Source: Aquificota bacterium (GTDB lineage: Bacteria; Thermosulfidibacterota; Thermosulfidibacteria; Thermosulfidibacterales; B14-G1). Taken from it: a DNA stretch of 64,000 nt. A program made the position numbers and the translations under genes. Under the pieces are notes generated by a model that saw only the letters and a list, made by a program, of their open reading frames with translations, searched no databases and was not told the origin of the DNA. The stretch spans positions 62,001 through 126,000 of the forward strand of contig WFSL01000014.1 of NCBI GenBank assembly GCA_015486015.1. The letters are read 5' to 3'. Positions 17,137-26,077 of this stretch are shown piece by piece. Positions within the stretch are counted from its first letter, which is position 1. Every line of letters starts with the position of its first letter.

Positions 17137-17568
17137 CTAATGAACCCCTTCTCTACTCTGCTGGGTGCAACTCAGCGCGGAGGCCATCTCGCAAATATAC
17201 ATCCAAGTCCCCTCATCTCTGGTATATATGACCACACCATCCCTCATCACTTCCCTCGCATATCCCTGGCCATCCTTCACCATCTTCAATAGCTGAGTGG
17301 CCTCCAAAAAAGAAAGATCCAACACCCCAAACTCATCCACCCTTCCCATCCGCTTTCTCCGGCTCATTGGGCATTCTCCCCTCTCCATGATGAGGAGGAC
17401 TTCAGCCTCTGCCATGCTCCCTGGGGCCTCTTGAGTAAGGGGGCCCAGGAGTATCACTGCCAAAGGCTTAAACCTCAATATCGCCCCCTTTATGGCCAAC
17501 AGGAGATGATCCTTATAGATATGCCCTTGCAGCCTATGCTCCAGCTCGACAAGCGACATCTTTTTCAT
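17137..17568 (-). CDS. Unknown protein, possibly a degenerate nucleotidyltransferase-like fold
   Basis: This 143-residue protein begins at an ATG that overlaps the stop codon of the gamma-subunit gene (ATGA), with GGGAGAG upstream; a GTG 15 bases earlier is less likely. The segment [14 protein letters not shown] followed by [13 protein letters not shown] resembles the core of small MNT-type nucleotidyltransferases (LFGSxARG...DIDLLV). Here the Gly-Ser and Asp-x-Asp residues are not kept, so it would be inactive if the resemblance is real. Its place between a 2-oxoacid oxidoreductase subunit and an iron-sulfur flavoprotein is unusual. Function unknown. Confidence 0.68.
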   Translation of the reverse strand: MKKMSLVELEHRLQGHIYKDHLLLAIKGAILRFKPLAVILLGPLTQEAPGSMAEAEVLLIMERGECPMSRRKRMGRVDEFGVLDLSFLEATQLLKMVKDGQGYAREVMRDGVVIYTRDEGTWMYICEMASALSCTQQSREGVH

Positions 17569-18107
17569 GCCAGTCTCTCCCACGCCTCCCTTGCCGATGC
17601 AGCATTCGCTTGAGTCTTCTCCCCTATATACTCGCGGATAGCCTCTATTACAGCATCCAGTGAGAGGAGCCTTGTAGCCCCAGCAAAGGCCCCTACCATA
17701 GCCGTGTTTACTATGGGATAAGTGGGAGTGCCCAAGCCATGCTTCAGGGCGATAGTAGAGGCATCAACAGTAAAGGTCTCTATGGAAGGCCCCAGATCCA
17801 AGGGAGACAAAGAATTTATGATGGCCTTTCCACCCTCCTTCAGTCCTTGGGTTACATCGATGTCTCTCAAGAGCGTAGAATCCAATACCACCAAGATATC
17901 AGGGCGGGTAATGCCACACCGTAAGGTGATGGGCTGATCGTCCACCCTAACGAATGCAGCCACCGGAGCCCCTCTCCGCTCAGCCCCGAATGTGGGGAAG
18001 GACTGGACCCACTTCCCCTCCTTGAAAAAGGCCATGGCCAATAGCCGAGAAGCTATCACTGCACCTTGTCCGCCCCTACCGTGAATGCGAATCTCCAGCA
18101 ACCTCAC
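17565..18107 (-). CDS. 2-oxoacid:ferredoxin oxidoreductase gamma subunit
   Basis: This 180-residue protein is a clear member of the pyruvate/ketoisovalerate oxidoreductase catalytic domain gamma family. It has the [16 protein letters not shown] loop, [18 protein letters not shown], and the region RPDILVVLD. The gamma subunit binds part of the coenzyme A or nucleotide moiety in 2-oxoacid oxidoreductases that convert 2-oxoacids to acyl-CoA and reduced ferredoxin. It overlaps the upstream regulator gene by 4 bases and the downstream gene by 4 bases. The thiamine-binding alpha and beta subunits are absent from this window, so it must pair with subunits encoded elsewhere or have a separate role. 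Confidence 0.88.
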   Translation of the reverse strand: MRLLEIRIHGRGGQGAVIASRLLAMAFFKEGKWVQSFPTFGAERRGAPVAAFVRVDDQPITLRCGITRPDILVVLDSTLLRDIDVTQGLKEGGKAIINSLSPLDLGPSIETFTVDASTIALKHGLGTPTYPIVNTAMVGAFAGATRLLSLDAVIEAIREYIGEKTQANAASAREAWERLA

Positions 18108-18655
18108 TCTCCGTAGACCACCACCACAGCCTTGGCCACTCCCCCAATCCCCCGGAGCGAATGGGGATATTGAGATTCGTACGAGGCCGAATCACCTGGG
18201 CCGAGCACTATGCACATCTCCTCTATGCACAGCTCTAAGCTTCCCTCCAATACGTAAAGAAACTCCTTGCCTCCATGCTTAAAGAATACCCGCTCATCTT
18301 CAGCCTTTTCTTCAAAGATAATGTAGAAGGCATCTATCCCCTTCTTGGATGCCAGTGCCTGATAGTAGTATCCCGCCCTGCTCGGACCCGACCGCGGGCG
18401 TCTCTCCACCTCCCTCCTTTCGTGGGCCCGAACCACCTCTACACGCTCCCCAGTCTCCAAGCCTGTAAAAGACCTCAGTGGTACCTCCAGCACCTTGGAG
18501 AGGTGGATGAGAGTTGCCACAGAAGGTACTGCCTTGCCTGATTCTATTTGGCTAAGGAGAGATGCCGATATCCCAGCCTTCTCTGCCAGTTCTTCTAAAC
18601 TGAAACCCCTGGCCTCTCTCAGTTCCCTGACCTTCTGAGATATCTCCCCCTTCAT
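18104..18655 (-). CDS. XRE-family regulator with C-terminal cupin domain
   Basis: This 183-residue transcription factor is the first gene of the operon. Residues about 5-60 form a helix-turn-helix of the lambda-repressor type ([34 protein letters not shown] across the two helices). Residues about 110-180 are a small cupin barrel ([33 protein letters not shown]) likely to sense a small molecule. Such regulators usually control the adjacent metabolic genes and themselves. The overlap with the gamma-subunit gene places the regulator inside the operon. A 10-bp palindrome lies about 20-30 bases before its start and is a candidate operator. Confidence 0.88.
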   Translation of the reverse strand: MKGEISQKVRELREARGFSLEELAEKAGISASLLSQIESGKAVPSVATLIHLSKVLEVPLRSFTGLETGERVEVVRAHERREVERRPRSGPSRAGYYYQALASKKGIDAFYIIFEEKAEDERVFFKHGGKEFLYVLEGSLELCIEEMCIVLGPGDSASYESQYPHSLRGIGGVAKAVVVVYGE

Positions 18656-18676
18656 CTCCTGTCCCCTTAAACTTGC

Positions 18677-18686
18677 ACTTTAAAGT
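18677..18686. promoter_or_regulatory. Palindrome, candidate operator of the XRE-cupin operon
   Basis: ACTTTAAAGT is a perfect 10-bp palindrome 22-31 bases upstream of the XRE-cupin start, in a divergent spacer. A related AT-rich half (TTAAACT) lies next to it. XRE-cupin proteins commonly bind such sites near their own promoter; the role here is inference. Confidence 0.3.
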
Positions 18687-18811
18687 AATCACCCCCTCCA
18701 GTTCAAGGGAAAGCCTTCCAGCACCCACACCCTATCACCCGCATCCTTGCAGGAACCTTGAATAAGGAGTAAGGTAAATTTTAAGAGGAATAAAGAATAG
18801 AAGGGGGGCCC

Positions 18812-19660
18812 ATGGAGGCCCAGCTTATAGGTCAAGTGCCTATAGTGGTCTTTGATACAGAGACTACAGGGCTCTCTCCCCTCTCTTATGTTGTAGAGCT
18901 GGGATGTATCAAACTCGTTGGGGGGAGGTTGGTAGACACCATGTCGAGTTTGGTTAAGCCGCCCGTTCCCATACCTCCAAAGGTAGTGAGGGTCCACGGC
19001 ATCGATGACACCATGGTGAAGGATGCCCCTCCATTCAGGATAGTGGCTTGGCGCTTTCGCCGATTTGTAGAGGGAGCCATCCTCGTAGGGCACAATACCC
19101 CATTCGACCTGAAGGTGCTCTCCATCAATCACCAGCGGCTGGGATTGCCTCTCCTATCAAACCCTGTGCTGGATACCCGATCTATCTCCATCCGCCACTT
19201 TCCAGAGCTCATGGACCACAGCTTGAAGTACCTCACCCACGCATGGAGGAGCCCCTTCAAGGGTTGCCATAGGGCCCTGGTTGATGCCAAACATACTGCC
19301 TTTATCTTCATGGGAATGATGAGGAAGATAGGGTTGCGTGAGGACGACAAGGTAGGGGAACTATTCTCACTCTTTGGTCCACCTGACTCCATGCTCCACT
19401 ATCAGGCCCGATGGGAGGAGTTAGGACGCCGAGACAGCCGAGTGGGACGCCTACTCGCTGCAGTACGTGATAAAAGGTCCTTAGAAATCTTCTACGATGG
19501 GGGGTTCATAAGGGGGAGGAGGTACATCTCCCCCCTCTCCCTCTTCTCTACAGGAAAGGTTCATTATCTGAAAGCCCTCTGCCCCTTAGAGGGTAGGGTC
19601 AAGACCTTCAGGATTGACCGGATCACCTACATACGGCTTCTCAAGGAAGGGGCGATGTAA
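18812..19660 (+). CDS. DnaQ-type 3'-5' exonuclease fused to a C-terminal WYL-like domain
   Basis: This is a 282-residue protein with two parts. Residues about 12-175 are a DEDDh exonuclease like the epsilon subunit of DNA polymerase III: FDTETTG (Exo I), GHNTPFDLKVL (Exo II) and HRALVDAKHT (Exo III). The C-terminal 75 residues (about 208-280) match the WYL pattern: LEIFYDGG, RGRRYISPLSL, HYLKALCPLEGRVKTFRIDRI. WYL domains bind ligands or nucleic acid and usually sit on helix-turn-helix regulators; joined to an exonuclease they could control or target the nuclease. ATG is preceded by AAGGGGGG. No polymerase gene is nearby. The WYL assignment is by eye. Confidence 0.82.
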   Translation: MEAQLIGQVPIVVFDTETTGLSPLSYVVELGCIKLVGGRLVDTMSSLVKPPVPIPPKVVRVHGIDDTMVKDAPPFRIVAWRFRRFVEGAILVGHNTPFDLKVLSINHQRLGLPLLSNPVLDTRSISIRHFPELMDHSLKYLTHAWRSPFKGCHRALVDAKHTAFIFMGMMRKIGLREDDKVGELFSLFGPPDSMLHYQARWEELGRRDSRVGRLLAAVRDKRSLEIFYDGGFIRGRRYISPLSLFSTGKVHYLKALCPLEGRVKTFRIDRITYIRLLKEGAM

Positions 19661-19664
19661 AGGA

Positions 19665-20372
19665 CTATGTAGCTGTAATTTCCACAGACGTCCCAGCCCC
19701 CACCCTCACAAATGCATCCCCATAGATATCGGCAAAGGTCTCTATAGCCCTTTCCCCTGTACAGTGGCAGGGTGCCACCATGGATACCCCCATCTCCATA
19801 AGCCTCTTAGCAACAGCTGTCACCTGCGAGGTGGTCCTGTCCAGCAGGTGAAAACCACCCAAGACCATATGAACGGGCTCCCCCACTACACGAATAGCCT
19901 CTTCTGTCATCCTAACGATCCCAGGGTGAGCGCACCCTGTGAGGAGAATCCAGCCCCTTGGGCCCCTTACTACCAGGCCCTGCTCTGTCACAGGGCCAGG
20001 GACAGCACCTGTAGTCACTGCCTCCGGTGTAATCTTTATAGGGGAGTCCTCCATTATGACCCTGGCACCAAGGCCACTCGCCTCGCTGGCGAAGGTCCGG
20101 GAAAAGCCCGAATGGAGATACACGTCCTTTGACCCATGGGCCCGGAGGAGATCCAGCAACCCTCCTGCATGATCCCAGTGGAAATGGGAAAGGACCACAG
20201 TCTCAATCTCTCTGGGCTCTATCCCCATGGCCTCCATGTTGCCTAAGAGGACGGCCCCATTGGAGCCAGTATCAAAGAGAAGCCTCATCTGTGGGATATG
20301 GCATGCAAAGCCCCACATCGAGGTGCAATGGGGATGAAATACCCTGTTTTCAAAGACCACGTTCAAGGTCAC
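19665..20372 (-). CDS. MBL-fold protein, dihydropterin-phosphate synthase-like (COG1237 type)
   Basis: This 235-residue metallo-beta-lactamase fold protein has LFDTGSNG, LSHFHWDHAGG (full HxHxDH metal site), TGCAHPGI and GGFHL, with a final APCHCTGERA. The HxH and CHCTG pattern is that of the COG1237 group. Members were named after a step in methanopterin synthesis, though bacterial relatives have unproven roles. It starts at GTG with GGAGGTGA upstream. It lies 63 bases downstream of purL on the same strand and may be transcribed with it. The substrate cannot be decided from sequence. Confidence 0.82.
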   Translation of the reverse strand: MTLNVVFENRVFHPHCTSMWGFACHIPQMRLLFDTGSNGAVLLGNMEAMGIEPREIETVVLSHFHWDHAGGLLDLLRAHGSKDVYLHSGFSRTFASEASGLGARVIMEDSPIKITPEAVTTGAVPGPVTEQGLVVRGPRGWILLTGCAHPGIVRMTEEAIRVVGEPVHMVLGGFHLLDRTTSQVTAVAKRLMEMGVSMVAPCHCTGERAIETFADIYGDAFVRVGAGTSVEITAT

Positions 20373-20435
20373 AGCTCACCTCCATAATGCCCGTTTTTAC
20401 GATCCCCTATAAGACAGGGAAACCGCCCAGTCTAA

Positions 20436-22649
20436 CTATTGAAGATACCTGGTAAGCCCCGTACCCCAGGCCTCCAAGAGCCTGTTCAATGGGACCGATA
20501 TACGCCCCGTGCTCCATGAAACCTCCAGATTCCCACCGCCAACGGTACCGATCACCTGATAAGGGATGCCTGCCTCCTTACACAGCCTCTCGACACTCGG
20601 GAGGCCATGGGGTCTAACGGAAAGCACCACCCTCCCCTGCTCCTCCCCAAAGAGGAGAAAGTCTGGACGTATATCCTCTCTGAGCTCAACGGTGGCCCCC
20701 ACTGGGGAATCGTTAGAGATGCAGCATTCCGCCAATGCCACAGCCAACCCCCCATCGGAGACATCATGAGCGGAGGTGATCAGTCTCTCCCTGGAAAGGT
20801 TTACCAACAGCCGGTGTAGCCGCTTCTCATAATCCAAGTTAACCGGTGGAGGCATGCCTGCCACCTTTCCATGGACCACCTCCAAAAATTCCGTGCCCCC
20901 AATATGTCCCTCATTCTCTCCCAACAGCACAATCGCATCTCCCTCCCTCTTGAAGCACTGGGTCACCCGGTCCCCCACCTGCTCCATCACCCCTACCATC
21001 CCTATGGTAGGGGTGGGATAGATCCCTTTCCCCATGGTCTCGTTATAGAAGCTCACATTGCCACCGGTCACAGGGGTCTCAAGCTTCCCGCAGGCCTCAG
21101 CTATGCCCTCCACCACCTTAGCGAAGGACCACATCACCTCGGGCTTCTCTGGATTCCCAAAGTTAAGGCAATTGGTGATGGCCCTGGGGAGCGCTCCAGA
21201 GCACGCCACGTTCCTTGCCGCCTCGGCCACAGCCTGCTGAGCTCCAGTGTACGGATCCAGATAGCAGTACCGGGGATTACAGTCAGAGGATAAGGCTATG
21301 GCCTTATCCGTCCCCTTGATACGAATGACGGCTGCGTCAGAACCTGGCAGGACCAAGGTATTGATCCTTACCATATGGTCGTACTGCCGGTAGATCCACT
21401 CCTTGCTGGCTATGTTGGGGCTTGCCAGGAGCCTTAGGAGGGCATCACCAAGGTCCTCCACAGGGGGAATGCCCCCTACGTCCAATCTCTGCACCTCACT
21501 CAGATATACCGGCCTCCTCTGAGGGCGATCGTAGACTGGGGCATCCTCCGTGAGACACAATGCAGGGACCTCCGCTACTACATTCCCCCTGTGCCACACC
21601 CTCACCAGCCCATCGTCGGTGACCCTTCCTATGACCACAGCATCCAATCCCCACTTCTTAAAGACCCGGATCACCTCTTCCTCAGTGCCCTTGCGCGCCA
21701 CAATGAGCATCCTTTCCTGGGACTCAGAGAGCATGATCTCGTAAGGCGTCATGCCTTCCTCCCTCTGCGGCACCTTGTCCAGGTCTATCTCTATTCCTAC
21801 TCCCCCCTTAGAAGCCATCTCACTTGTGGAGCATGTAAGACCCGCCGCCCCCATATCCTGAATCCCCACAATCCAATCATGCTGGAAGGCCTCCAGGCAT
21901 CCCTCCATAAGGAGCTTTTCCGTGAAGGGATCACCCACTTGGACGTTGGGCTTCTTCTCTTCGGAGTCTTCCCTAAACTCCTCTGAGGCCATAGTAGCGC
22001 CATGGATCCCATCTCTGCCTGTCTTGGAGCCCACATAGATAACCGGATTGCCCACACCTTTGGCCTGGGCCTTGAATATCCCATCCCTGCGGACCACTCC
22101 GAGACTGAACACGTTCACCAATGGATTACCATCATAACAGGGGGCAAAAGAGGCCTCCCCGGCTACAGTGGGAACCCCAATGCAGTTCCCGTACCATGCA
22201 ATTCCAGAGACCACACCCTCAAGTATATAGCGGTTCCGGGGCTTATCCAGCGTGCCGAAACGGAGAGAATCCATAGAAGCTATAGGTCTGGCACCCATGG
22301 TGAATATGTCCCTGAGGATTCCCCCCACCCCTGTGGCAGCCCCTTGAAAAGGCTCTATGTAAGAGGGATGATTGTGACTTTCCATCTTAAAGGCTACGGC
22401 CCAGCTCTCGTCCACGGCAATGACCCCTGCATTCTCTCCCGGCCCCTGTATCACCCAAGGGGCTTGGGTGGGCAACTTCTTCAGATGTATTTTTGAGCTT
22501 TTGTATGAACAGTGTTCGCTCCACATCACCGATATGATACCCAGCTCCGTTATGTTAGGCTCCCTCCCCAAAATACTGAGTACCCTTTGGTACTCTTCTT
22601 CTGTAAGGTTGTGTTCCTTGACCAATTCAGGGGTAACCACACCTTGCAT
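20436..22649 (-). CDS. purL: Phosphoribosylformylglycinamidine synthase II
   Basis: This is the 737-residue small-type PurL that converts FGAR, ATP and ammonia to FGAM in purine synthesis. It works with PurQ and PurS in bacteria that have the short form; neither is in the window. The N-terminal [14 protein letters not shown] contains the conserved His and substrate loop. The AIRS-like repeats are visible: [35 protein letters not shown], and in the second half GNVSFYNE and [16 protein letters not shown]. The length matches other short PurL proteins. ATG at 22649 follows GGAGGGC. The gene diverges from the coiled-coil/def unit. Confidence 0.97.
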   Translation of the reverse strand: MQGVVTPELVKEHNLTEEEYQRVLSILGREPNITELGIISVMWSEHCSYKSSKIHLKKLPTQAPWVIQGPGENAGVIAVDESWAVAFKMESHNHPSYIEPFQGAATGVGGILRDIFTMGARPIASMDSLRFGTLDKPRNRYILEGVVSGIAWYGNCIGVPTVAGEASFAPCYDGNPLVNVFSLGVVRRDGIFKAQAKGVGNPVIYVGSKTGRDGIHGATMASEEFREDSEEKKPNVQVGDPFTEKLLMEGCLEAFQHDWIVGIQDMGAAGLTCSTSEMASKGGVGIEIDLDKVPQREEGMTPYEIMLSESQERMLIVARKGTEEEVIRVFKKWGLDAVVIGRVTDDGLVRVWHRGNVVAEVPALCLTEDAPVYDRPQRRPVYLSEVQRLDVGGIPPVEDLGDALLRLLASPNIASKEWIYRQYDHMVRINTLVLPGSDAAVIRIKGTDKAIALSSDCNPRYCYLDPYTGAQQAVAEAARNVACSGALPRAITNCLNFGNPEKPEVMWSFAKVVEGIAEACGKLETPVTGGNVSFYNETMGKGIYPTPTIGMVGVMEQVGDRVTQCFKREGDAIVLLGENEGHIGGTEFLEVVHGKVAGMPPPVNLDYEKRLHRLLVNLSRERLITSAHDVSDGGLAVALAECCISNDSPVGATVELREDIRPDFLLFGEEQGRVVLSVRPHGLPSVERLCKEAGIPYQVIGTVGGGNLEVSWSTGRISVPLNRLLEAWGTGLTRYLQ

Positions 22650-22688
22650 CCTCAGGCCCTCCAGCCATAGATTAATAAAGCCGAGACA

Positions 22689-22718
22689 TTGTCTTCCTTG
22701 TAATGCCTTGGATATAGT
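22689..22718 (+). promoter_or_regulatory. Candidate promoter of the coiled-coil protein/def operon
   Basis: TTGTCT (22689-22694), an 18-base spacer and TATAGT (22713-22718) lie in the 96-base divergent spacer. GGAGGAGG then precedes the ATG at 22746. Confidence 0.5.
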
Positions 22719-22745
22719 TGTTCAAGGTGGAGGAGGTACAAGGCT

Positions 22746-23060
22746 ATGGGAAAGGAAAATGTACTGAAAGATCTGGAAGATTGGGTAAACAAGGTGAAGG
22801 AGAGGGGAGAAGTGGCCTTGGAGCTTGCCCGGCTGCGCCTCAAGAAGGCCAGTTTGGAACGCAAGATCTCTAAAATACACACACGCTTGGGGGAACGGGT
22901 GGAATACCTTTTAGGGCTTGGGAGAGAGAGGTGGGAGGAGGATGAGGTGATAAAGGGTTTCCTCCAAGAAATCCAGGACTTGAGAAGGGAAATTCAGGAG
23001 TCAGATGAAAAGGCAGAGGCCCTAAAAACCCCTACCCCCCAGGAGGTACCGGAGGAATAG
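22746..23060 (+). CDS. Short coiled-coil protein of unknown function
   Basis: This 104-residue protein is almost wholly charged helix (E/K/R/L heptads from residue about 8 to 90) with a proline-rich tail. No cysteines, signal peptide or membrane segment are present. It is directly followed, without a gap, by the peptide deformylase gene, so the two are co-translated. It may help with ribosome or membrane-associated processing, but that is guesswork. Confidence 0.7.
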   Translation: MGKENVLKDLEDWVNKVKERGEVALELARLRLKKASLERKISKIHTRLGERVEYLLGLGRERWEEDEVIKGFLQEIQDLRREIQESDEKAEALKTPTPQEVPEE

Positions 23061-23558
23061 ATGGTAAAGGAGATACTTACATTTCCCAATCCCATCCTCT
23101 ACAAGAGGAGCAGGGAGATCAAAGAGGTTAATGGCAAACTCGTCAAGTTGGTGGATGACATGTTGGAGACCATGTACAAGGCCCCTGGTATCGGCTTGGC
23201 CGCCCCTCAGATTGGGGAAAATATACGCCTCATTGTATTTGACCTTTCCCCTCGGGAGTCCAAAGAAAAGAGGCCCCAGTATCTCATCAACCCCGTAATC
23301 ACAGCCTCCGAAGGCATAGTGGTGGAAGAAGAGGGGTGTTTAAGCGTGCCCAACGTTCGCGAAAAAGTGAAGAGGTATGCCCATGTGGAGGTAAAAGGGC
23401 TGGACCTGGACGGAAAGGAGAAGATCTGGGAGGCCCAGGGACTCCTGGCCGTCGTATTCCAGCACGAGATAGACCACCTAAACGGCGTACTCTTCATAGA
23501 CAGACTGGGGCCTGTAAAGAGGCGCAGGATCAAGAAAAAGCTGCTTCGCTTGACCTGA
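23061..23558 (+). CDS. def: Peptide deformylase
   Basis: Def removes the formyl group from the N-terminal Met of new proteins, using a bound Fe2+ or Zn2+. The 165-residue protein has all three family motifs: GIGLAAPQIG (residues about 42-51), EEGCLSVP (metal-binding Cys) and QHEIDHLNG (two metal-binding His and the catalytic Glu). The ATG follows the previous stop directly, with GGAGG 8 bases upstream. The formyltransferase gene (fmt), which often neighbours def, is not present. Confidence 0.97.
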   Translation: MVKEILTFPNPILYKRSREIKEVNGKLVKLVDDMLETMYKAPGIGLAAPQIGENIRLIVFDLSPRESKEKRPQYLINPVITASEGIVVEEEGCLSVPNVREKVKRYAHVEVKGLDLDGKEKIWEAQGLLAVVFQHEIDHLNGVLFIDRLGPVKRRRIKKKLLRLT

Positions 23559-23627
23559 GCCTGGCGCGTGGTTTGTACCAAGGGTCTTAAAGGCCCAAGC
23601 TAAGCGATCAAACCAAAGGAGAGAAAA

Positions 23628-25079
23628 ATGAAGATAGTCCTGTGCTCCTCAGAGATGGCATCCTTGGCCAAGGTGGGTGGTCTGGCCGATGTAACGGAGT
23701 CACTTCCCAAGGCACTGAAAGGGCTGGGAGAAGAGGTCTGTGTCTTTCTTCCTCTCTATCGTCAGATAATGCAGGAGAGCTCCCATACACTGAGAGACAC
23801 AGGTGTGGAGGTTTCCACTTGGATAGATGGTGAACCTCGGGTCTCCAGGATATGGGAGACGGAGGTCCAAGGTGTGCCCGTCTACTTAGTGGACTATCCC
23901 CCCTACTTCGACAGGGATCATCCTTATGGTACCCCCGAGGGGGACTATCCAGACAACGCCTTTCGGTTCGCCCACTTCTCCAGGGCCACGATCGAGGGTA
24001 TTCAGGCCTTAGGCATGGACGTTGACGTGATCCATTGTAATGATTGGGAGACGGCATTAATCCCCGTCTACTTGAAACACTGCTACAACCGAGAATTCGG
24101 CCATGTGGGCACTATATTTACCATCCATAACTTAGCCTACCAGGGGGTATTCCCTAAGGAGATCCTCCCTTCCATTGGGCTGGACTGGTCCCTCTTTCAC
24201 ATAGAGGCCTTGGAATACTATGGGAACATCAACCTTCTCAAGGGAGGGATCGTATTCTCACAGGTGGTGAATACAGTAAGTCCCACCTATGCCAAGGAGA
24301 TCCAGACAGAGAGATTTGGCTATGGGCTGGATGGGGTTTTGAGGGCAAAGGGTGAGCGTCTGTTTGGGGTACTCAATGGGATAGACTACGACGAATGGAA
24401 TCCCGCCACCGACCCCAAGATATACGCAAACTATGAGAAGGAAAACCTGTGGGGAAAGCGTAGGAATAAGGACTTCCTGAGAAAAGAGAAAGGATTGAGA
24501 CAGGGAGACAGCCTCTTAGGGGGGATGGTAGGACGACTGGTGGAGCAAAAGGGTGTAGACCTGGTCCATGCGGTGGTTGGTGACCTGGTCTCCATGGATA
24601 TCCAGATTATCATTCTTGGTTCTGGTGAGAAGAGGTATCACGACATGCTCATGGAGCTCCAGGAACTATACAGGGACATGGTCTCAGTAAACATAGGATA
24701 CAGCGATACCCTGGCAGCACGTATCTATGCAGGATGCGATGTTCTTCTCATGCCAAGCCGCTACGAACCTTGTGGCTTAGGTCAGATGATCGCCTTGCGA
24801 TACGGTACCATTCCCGTAGTCCGGGCCACAGGGGGACTGGCTGACACAGTGGTAGAATACGACCCAGAAAGCGGAAGCGGCAACGGATTCCTCTTTGATG
24901 CCTTTAAGCCAAGTGCCTTCATAAATGCTATTCAAAGGGCATATGGGGTCTACAAAGAGAGAGAAAAGTGGCAGAGTCTGGTGAGACAGGCCATGGAGTG
25001 TGACTTCTCATGGGGGGCATCTGCGAGGCGCTATTTGGAGCTCTATCGTCTTGCTCAAGAGTTAGCAGGGGGTGAATAG
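23628..25079 (+). CDS. glgA: Glycogen synthase (ADP-glucose type)
   Basis: GlgA extends alpha-1,4-glucan chains from ADP-glucose (GT5 family). The 483-residue protein starts with the nucleotide-sugar loop KVGGLADV (about 15-22) and has the conserved FTIHNLAYQG and the GNINLLKGGIVFS segment. The C-terminal GT-B domain has MPSRYEPCGLGQMIALRYGTIPVVRATGGLADTV across its helices, containing the catalytic Glu. AAAGGAGAG precedes the ATG. It indicates storage of carbon as glycogen. No other glg gene is in the window. Confidence 0.96.
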   Translation: MKIVLCSSEMASLAKVGGLADVTESLPKALKGLGEEVCVFLPLYRQIMQESSHTLRDTGVEVSTWIDGEPRVSRIWETEVQGVPVYLVDYPPYFDRDHPYGTPEGDYPDNAFRFAHFSRATIEGIQALGMDVDVIHCNDWETALIPVYLKHCYNREFGHVGTIFTIHNLAYQGVFPKEILPSIGLDWSLFHIEALEYYGNINLLKGGIVFSQVVNTVSPTYAKEIQTERFGYGLDGVLRAKGERLFGVLNGIDYDEWNPATDPKIYANYEKENLWGKRRNKDFLRKEKGLRQGDSLLGGMVGRLVEQKGVDLVHAVVGDLVSMDIQIIILGSGEKRYHDMLMELQELYRDMVSVNIGYSDTLAARIYAGCDVLLMPSRYEPCGLGQMIALRYGTIPVVRATGGLADTVVEYDPESGSGNGFLFDAFKPSAFINAIQRAYGVYKEREKWQSLVRQAMECDFSWGASARRYLELYRLAQELAGGE

Positions 25080-25090
25080 TGGCCTACCCC

Positions 25091-25119
25091 TTGAAAGTAT
25101 AAGGTCTACTCAGTATGTT
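25091..25119 (+). promoter_or_regulatory. Candidate promoter of the rpmE-thyX-prfA operon
   Basis: TTGAAA (25091-25096), a 17-base spacer and TATGTT (25114-25119) lie between glgA and rpmE, giving a leader of about 45 bases to the ATG at 25175. Confidence 0.45.
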
Positions 25120-25174
25120 CCTGTAACACAATGTTCCTTATCCCTTAGGAGAAAAGGGAGAGAGGAGGGTTAAG

Positions 25175-25384
25175 ATGAAAGAGGGGATTCATCCTGAATA
25201 CCACGAGGTGACAGTGGTTTGTGCTTGCGGCAATACCTTTAAGACCCGCTCCACCGTGAAGGGTGACACCCTGCATGTCGCTGTATGCTCCCAGTGCCAC
25301 CCCTTCTATACGGGAAAGCAGCGGTCAAGGGAGGTAGCGGGACGGGCAGAGAAGTTCAGGAAAAAATACGGGCTTGAAGCATAG
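25175..25384 (+). CDS. rpmE: 50S ribosomal protein L31
   Basis: L31 is a 69-residue zinc-binding protein of the large subunit, at the bridge to the small subunit. The two Cys pairs (VCACGN and [11 protein letters not shown]) and the N-terminal [12 protein letters not shown] are standard for the zinc (C+) form. A strong GGAGGG ribosome site precedes the ATG. It heads a tight same-strand run with thyX, prfA, an HU/IHF gene and comEC, and its promoter likely serves several of them. Confidence 0.97.
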   Translation: MKEGIHPEYHEVTVVCACGNTFKTRSTVKGDTLHVAVCSQCHPFYTGKQRSREVAGRAEKFRKKYGLEA

Positions 25385-25390
25385 GATTCT

Positions 25391-26077
25391 ATGAATGTGA
25401 CGCTCCTGGCATGCACCCCCCATCCTGAAGGCGTAGTTTACACCGCTGCCCGTTTATGTTACTCGTCGAAGGGGATACAAGAATTGTTGAGGGAGGAAGG
25501 GGCCTCACCCAAGAGGCTTATAGAGCAACTAAAGGCCTCTGGGCATCATTCTGTATTGGAGCACGCCTCCTTCACCTTCGGGATAGAGGGGATCTCCAGG
25601 GTGACTACCCACCAATTAGTGCGCCATCGGTTGGCCTCTTATTCCCAAAGGAGCCAAAGATACGTCTCTGAAGAGGACCTCCAGTACATCACCCCTCCCT
25701 CTGTGGCAGAAAACAGGGAAGCCATGGATCTCTTTCAACAGGTGATGGAAAGGTGCAAGGAAGCTTACGGCAGGTTGCTGAGATTAAACATACCCAAAGA
25801 GGACGCACGGTACCTCCTCCCCTCTGCAGCAGAAACCAAGATCATCGTCACTATGAATGCCCGAGAACTCCTACACTTCTTCTCCTTGCGCTGTTGCCGC
25901 CGGGCCCAATGGGAGATCAGGGCCGTAGCCAAGGAAATGCTGCGCATATGCAGGCATGTGGCCCCCACCATCTTTCACAACGCAGGTCCCCCCTGCCTTC
26001 GAGGCCCATGCCCTGAAGGGCCACTTGGCTGTGGGAAGGCCGAAGAGGTGAGAGAGGAGTTTGCATGGATCGCCTGA
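25391..26077 (+). CDS. thyX: FAD-dependent thymidylate synthase
   Basis: ThyX makes dTMP from dUMP with methylenetetrahydrofolate, FAD and NADPH; it replaces ThyA in many anaerobes and thermophiles. The 228-residue protein contains the signature [14 protein letters not shown] (the RHR...S motif that binds dUMP and FAD). Supporting elements are [12 protein letters not shown] and the C-terminal [21 protein letters not shown]. It starts 6 bases after rpmE and overlaps prfA by 13 bases, so it is probably co-translated with prfA. Confidence 0.96.
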   Translation: MNVTLLACTPHPEGVVYTAARLCYSSKGIQELLREEGASPKRLIEQLKASGHHSVLEHASFTFGIEGISRVTTHQLVRHRLASYSQRSQRYVSEEDLQYITPPSVAENREAMDLFQQVMERCKEAYGRLLRLNIPKEDARYLLPSAAETKIIVTMNARELLHFFSLRCCRRAQWEIRAVAKEMLRICRHVAPTIFHNAGPPCLRGPCPEGPLGCGKAEEVREEFAWIA

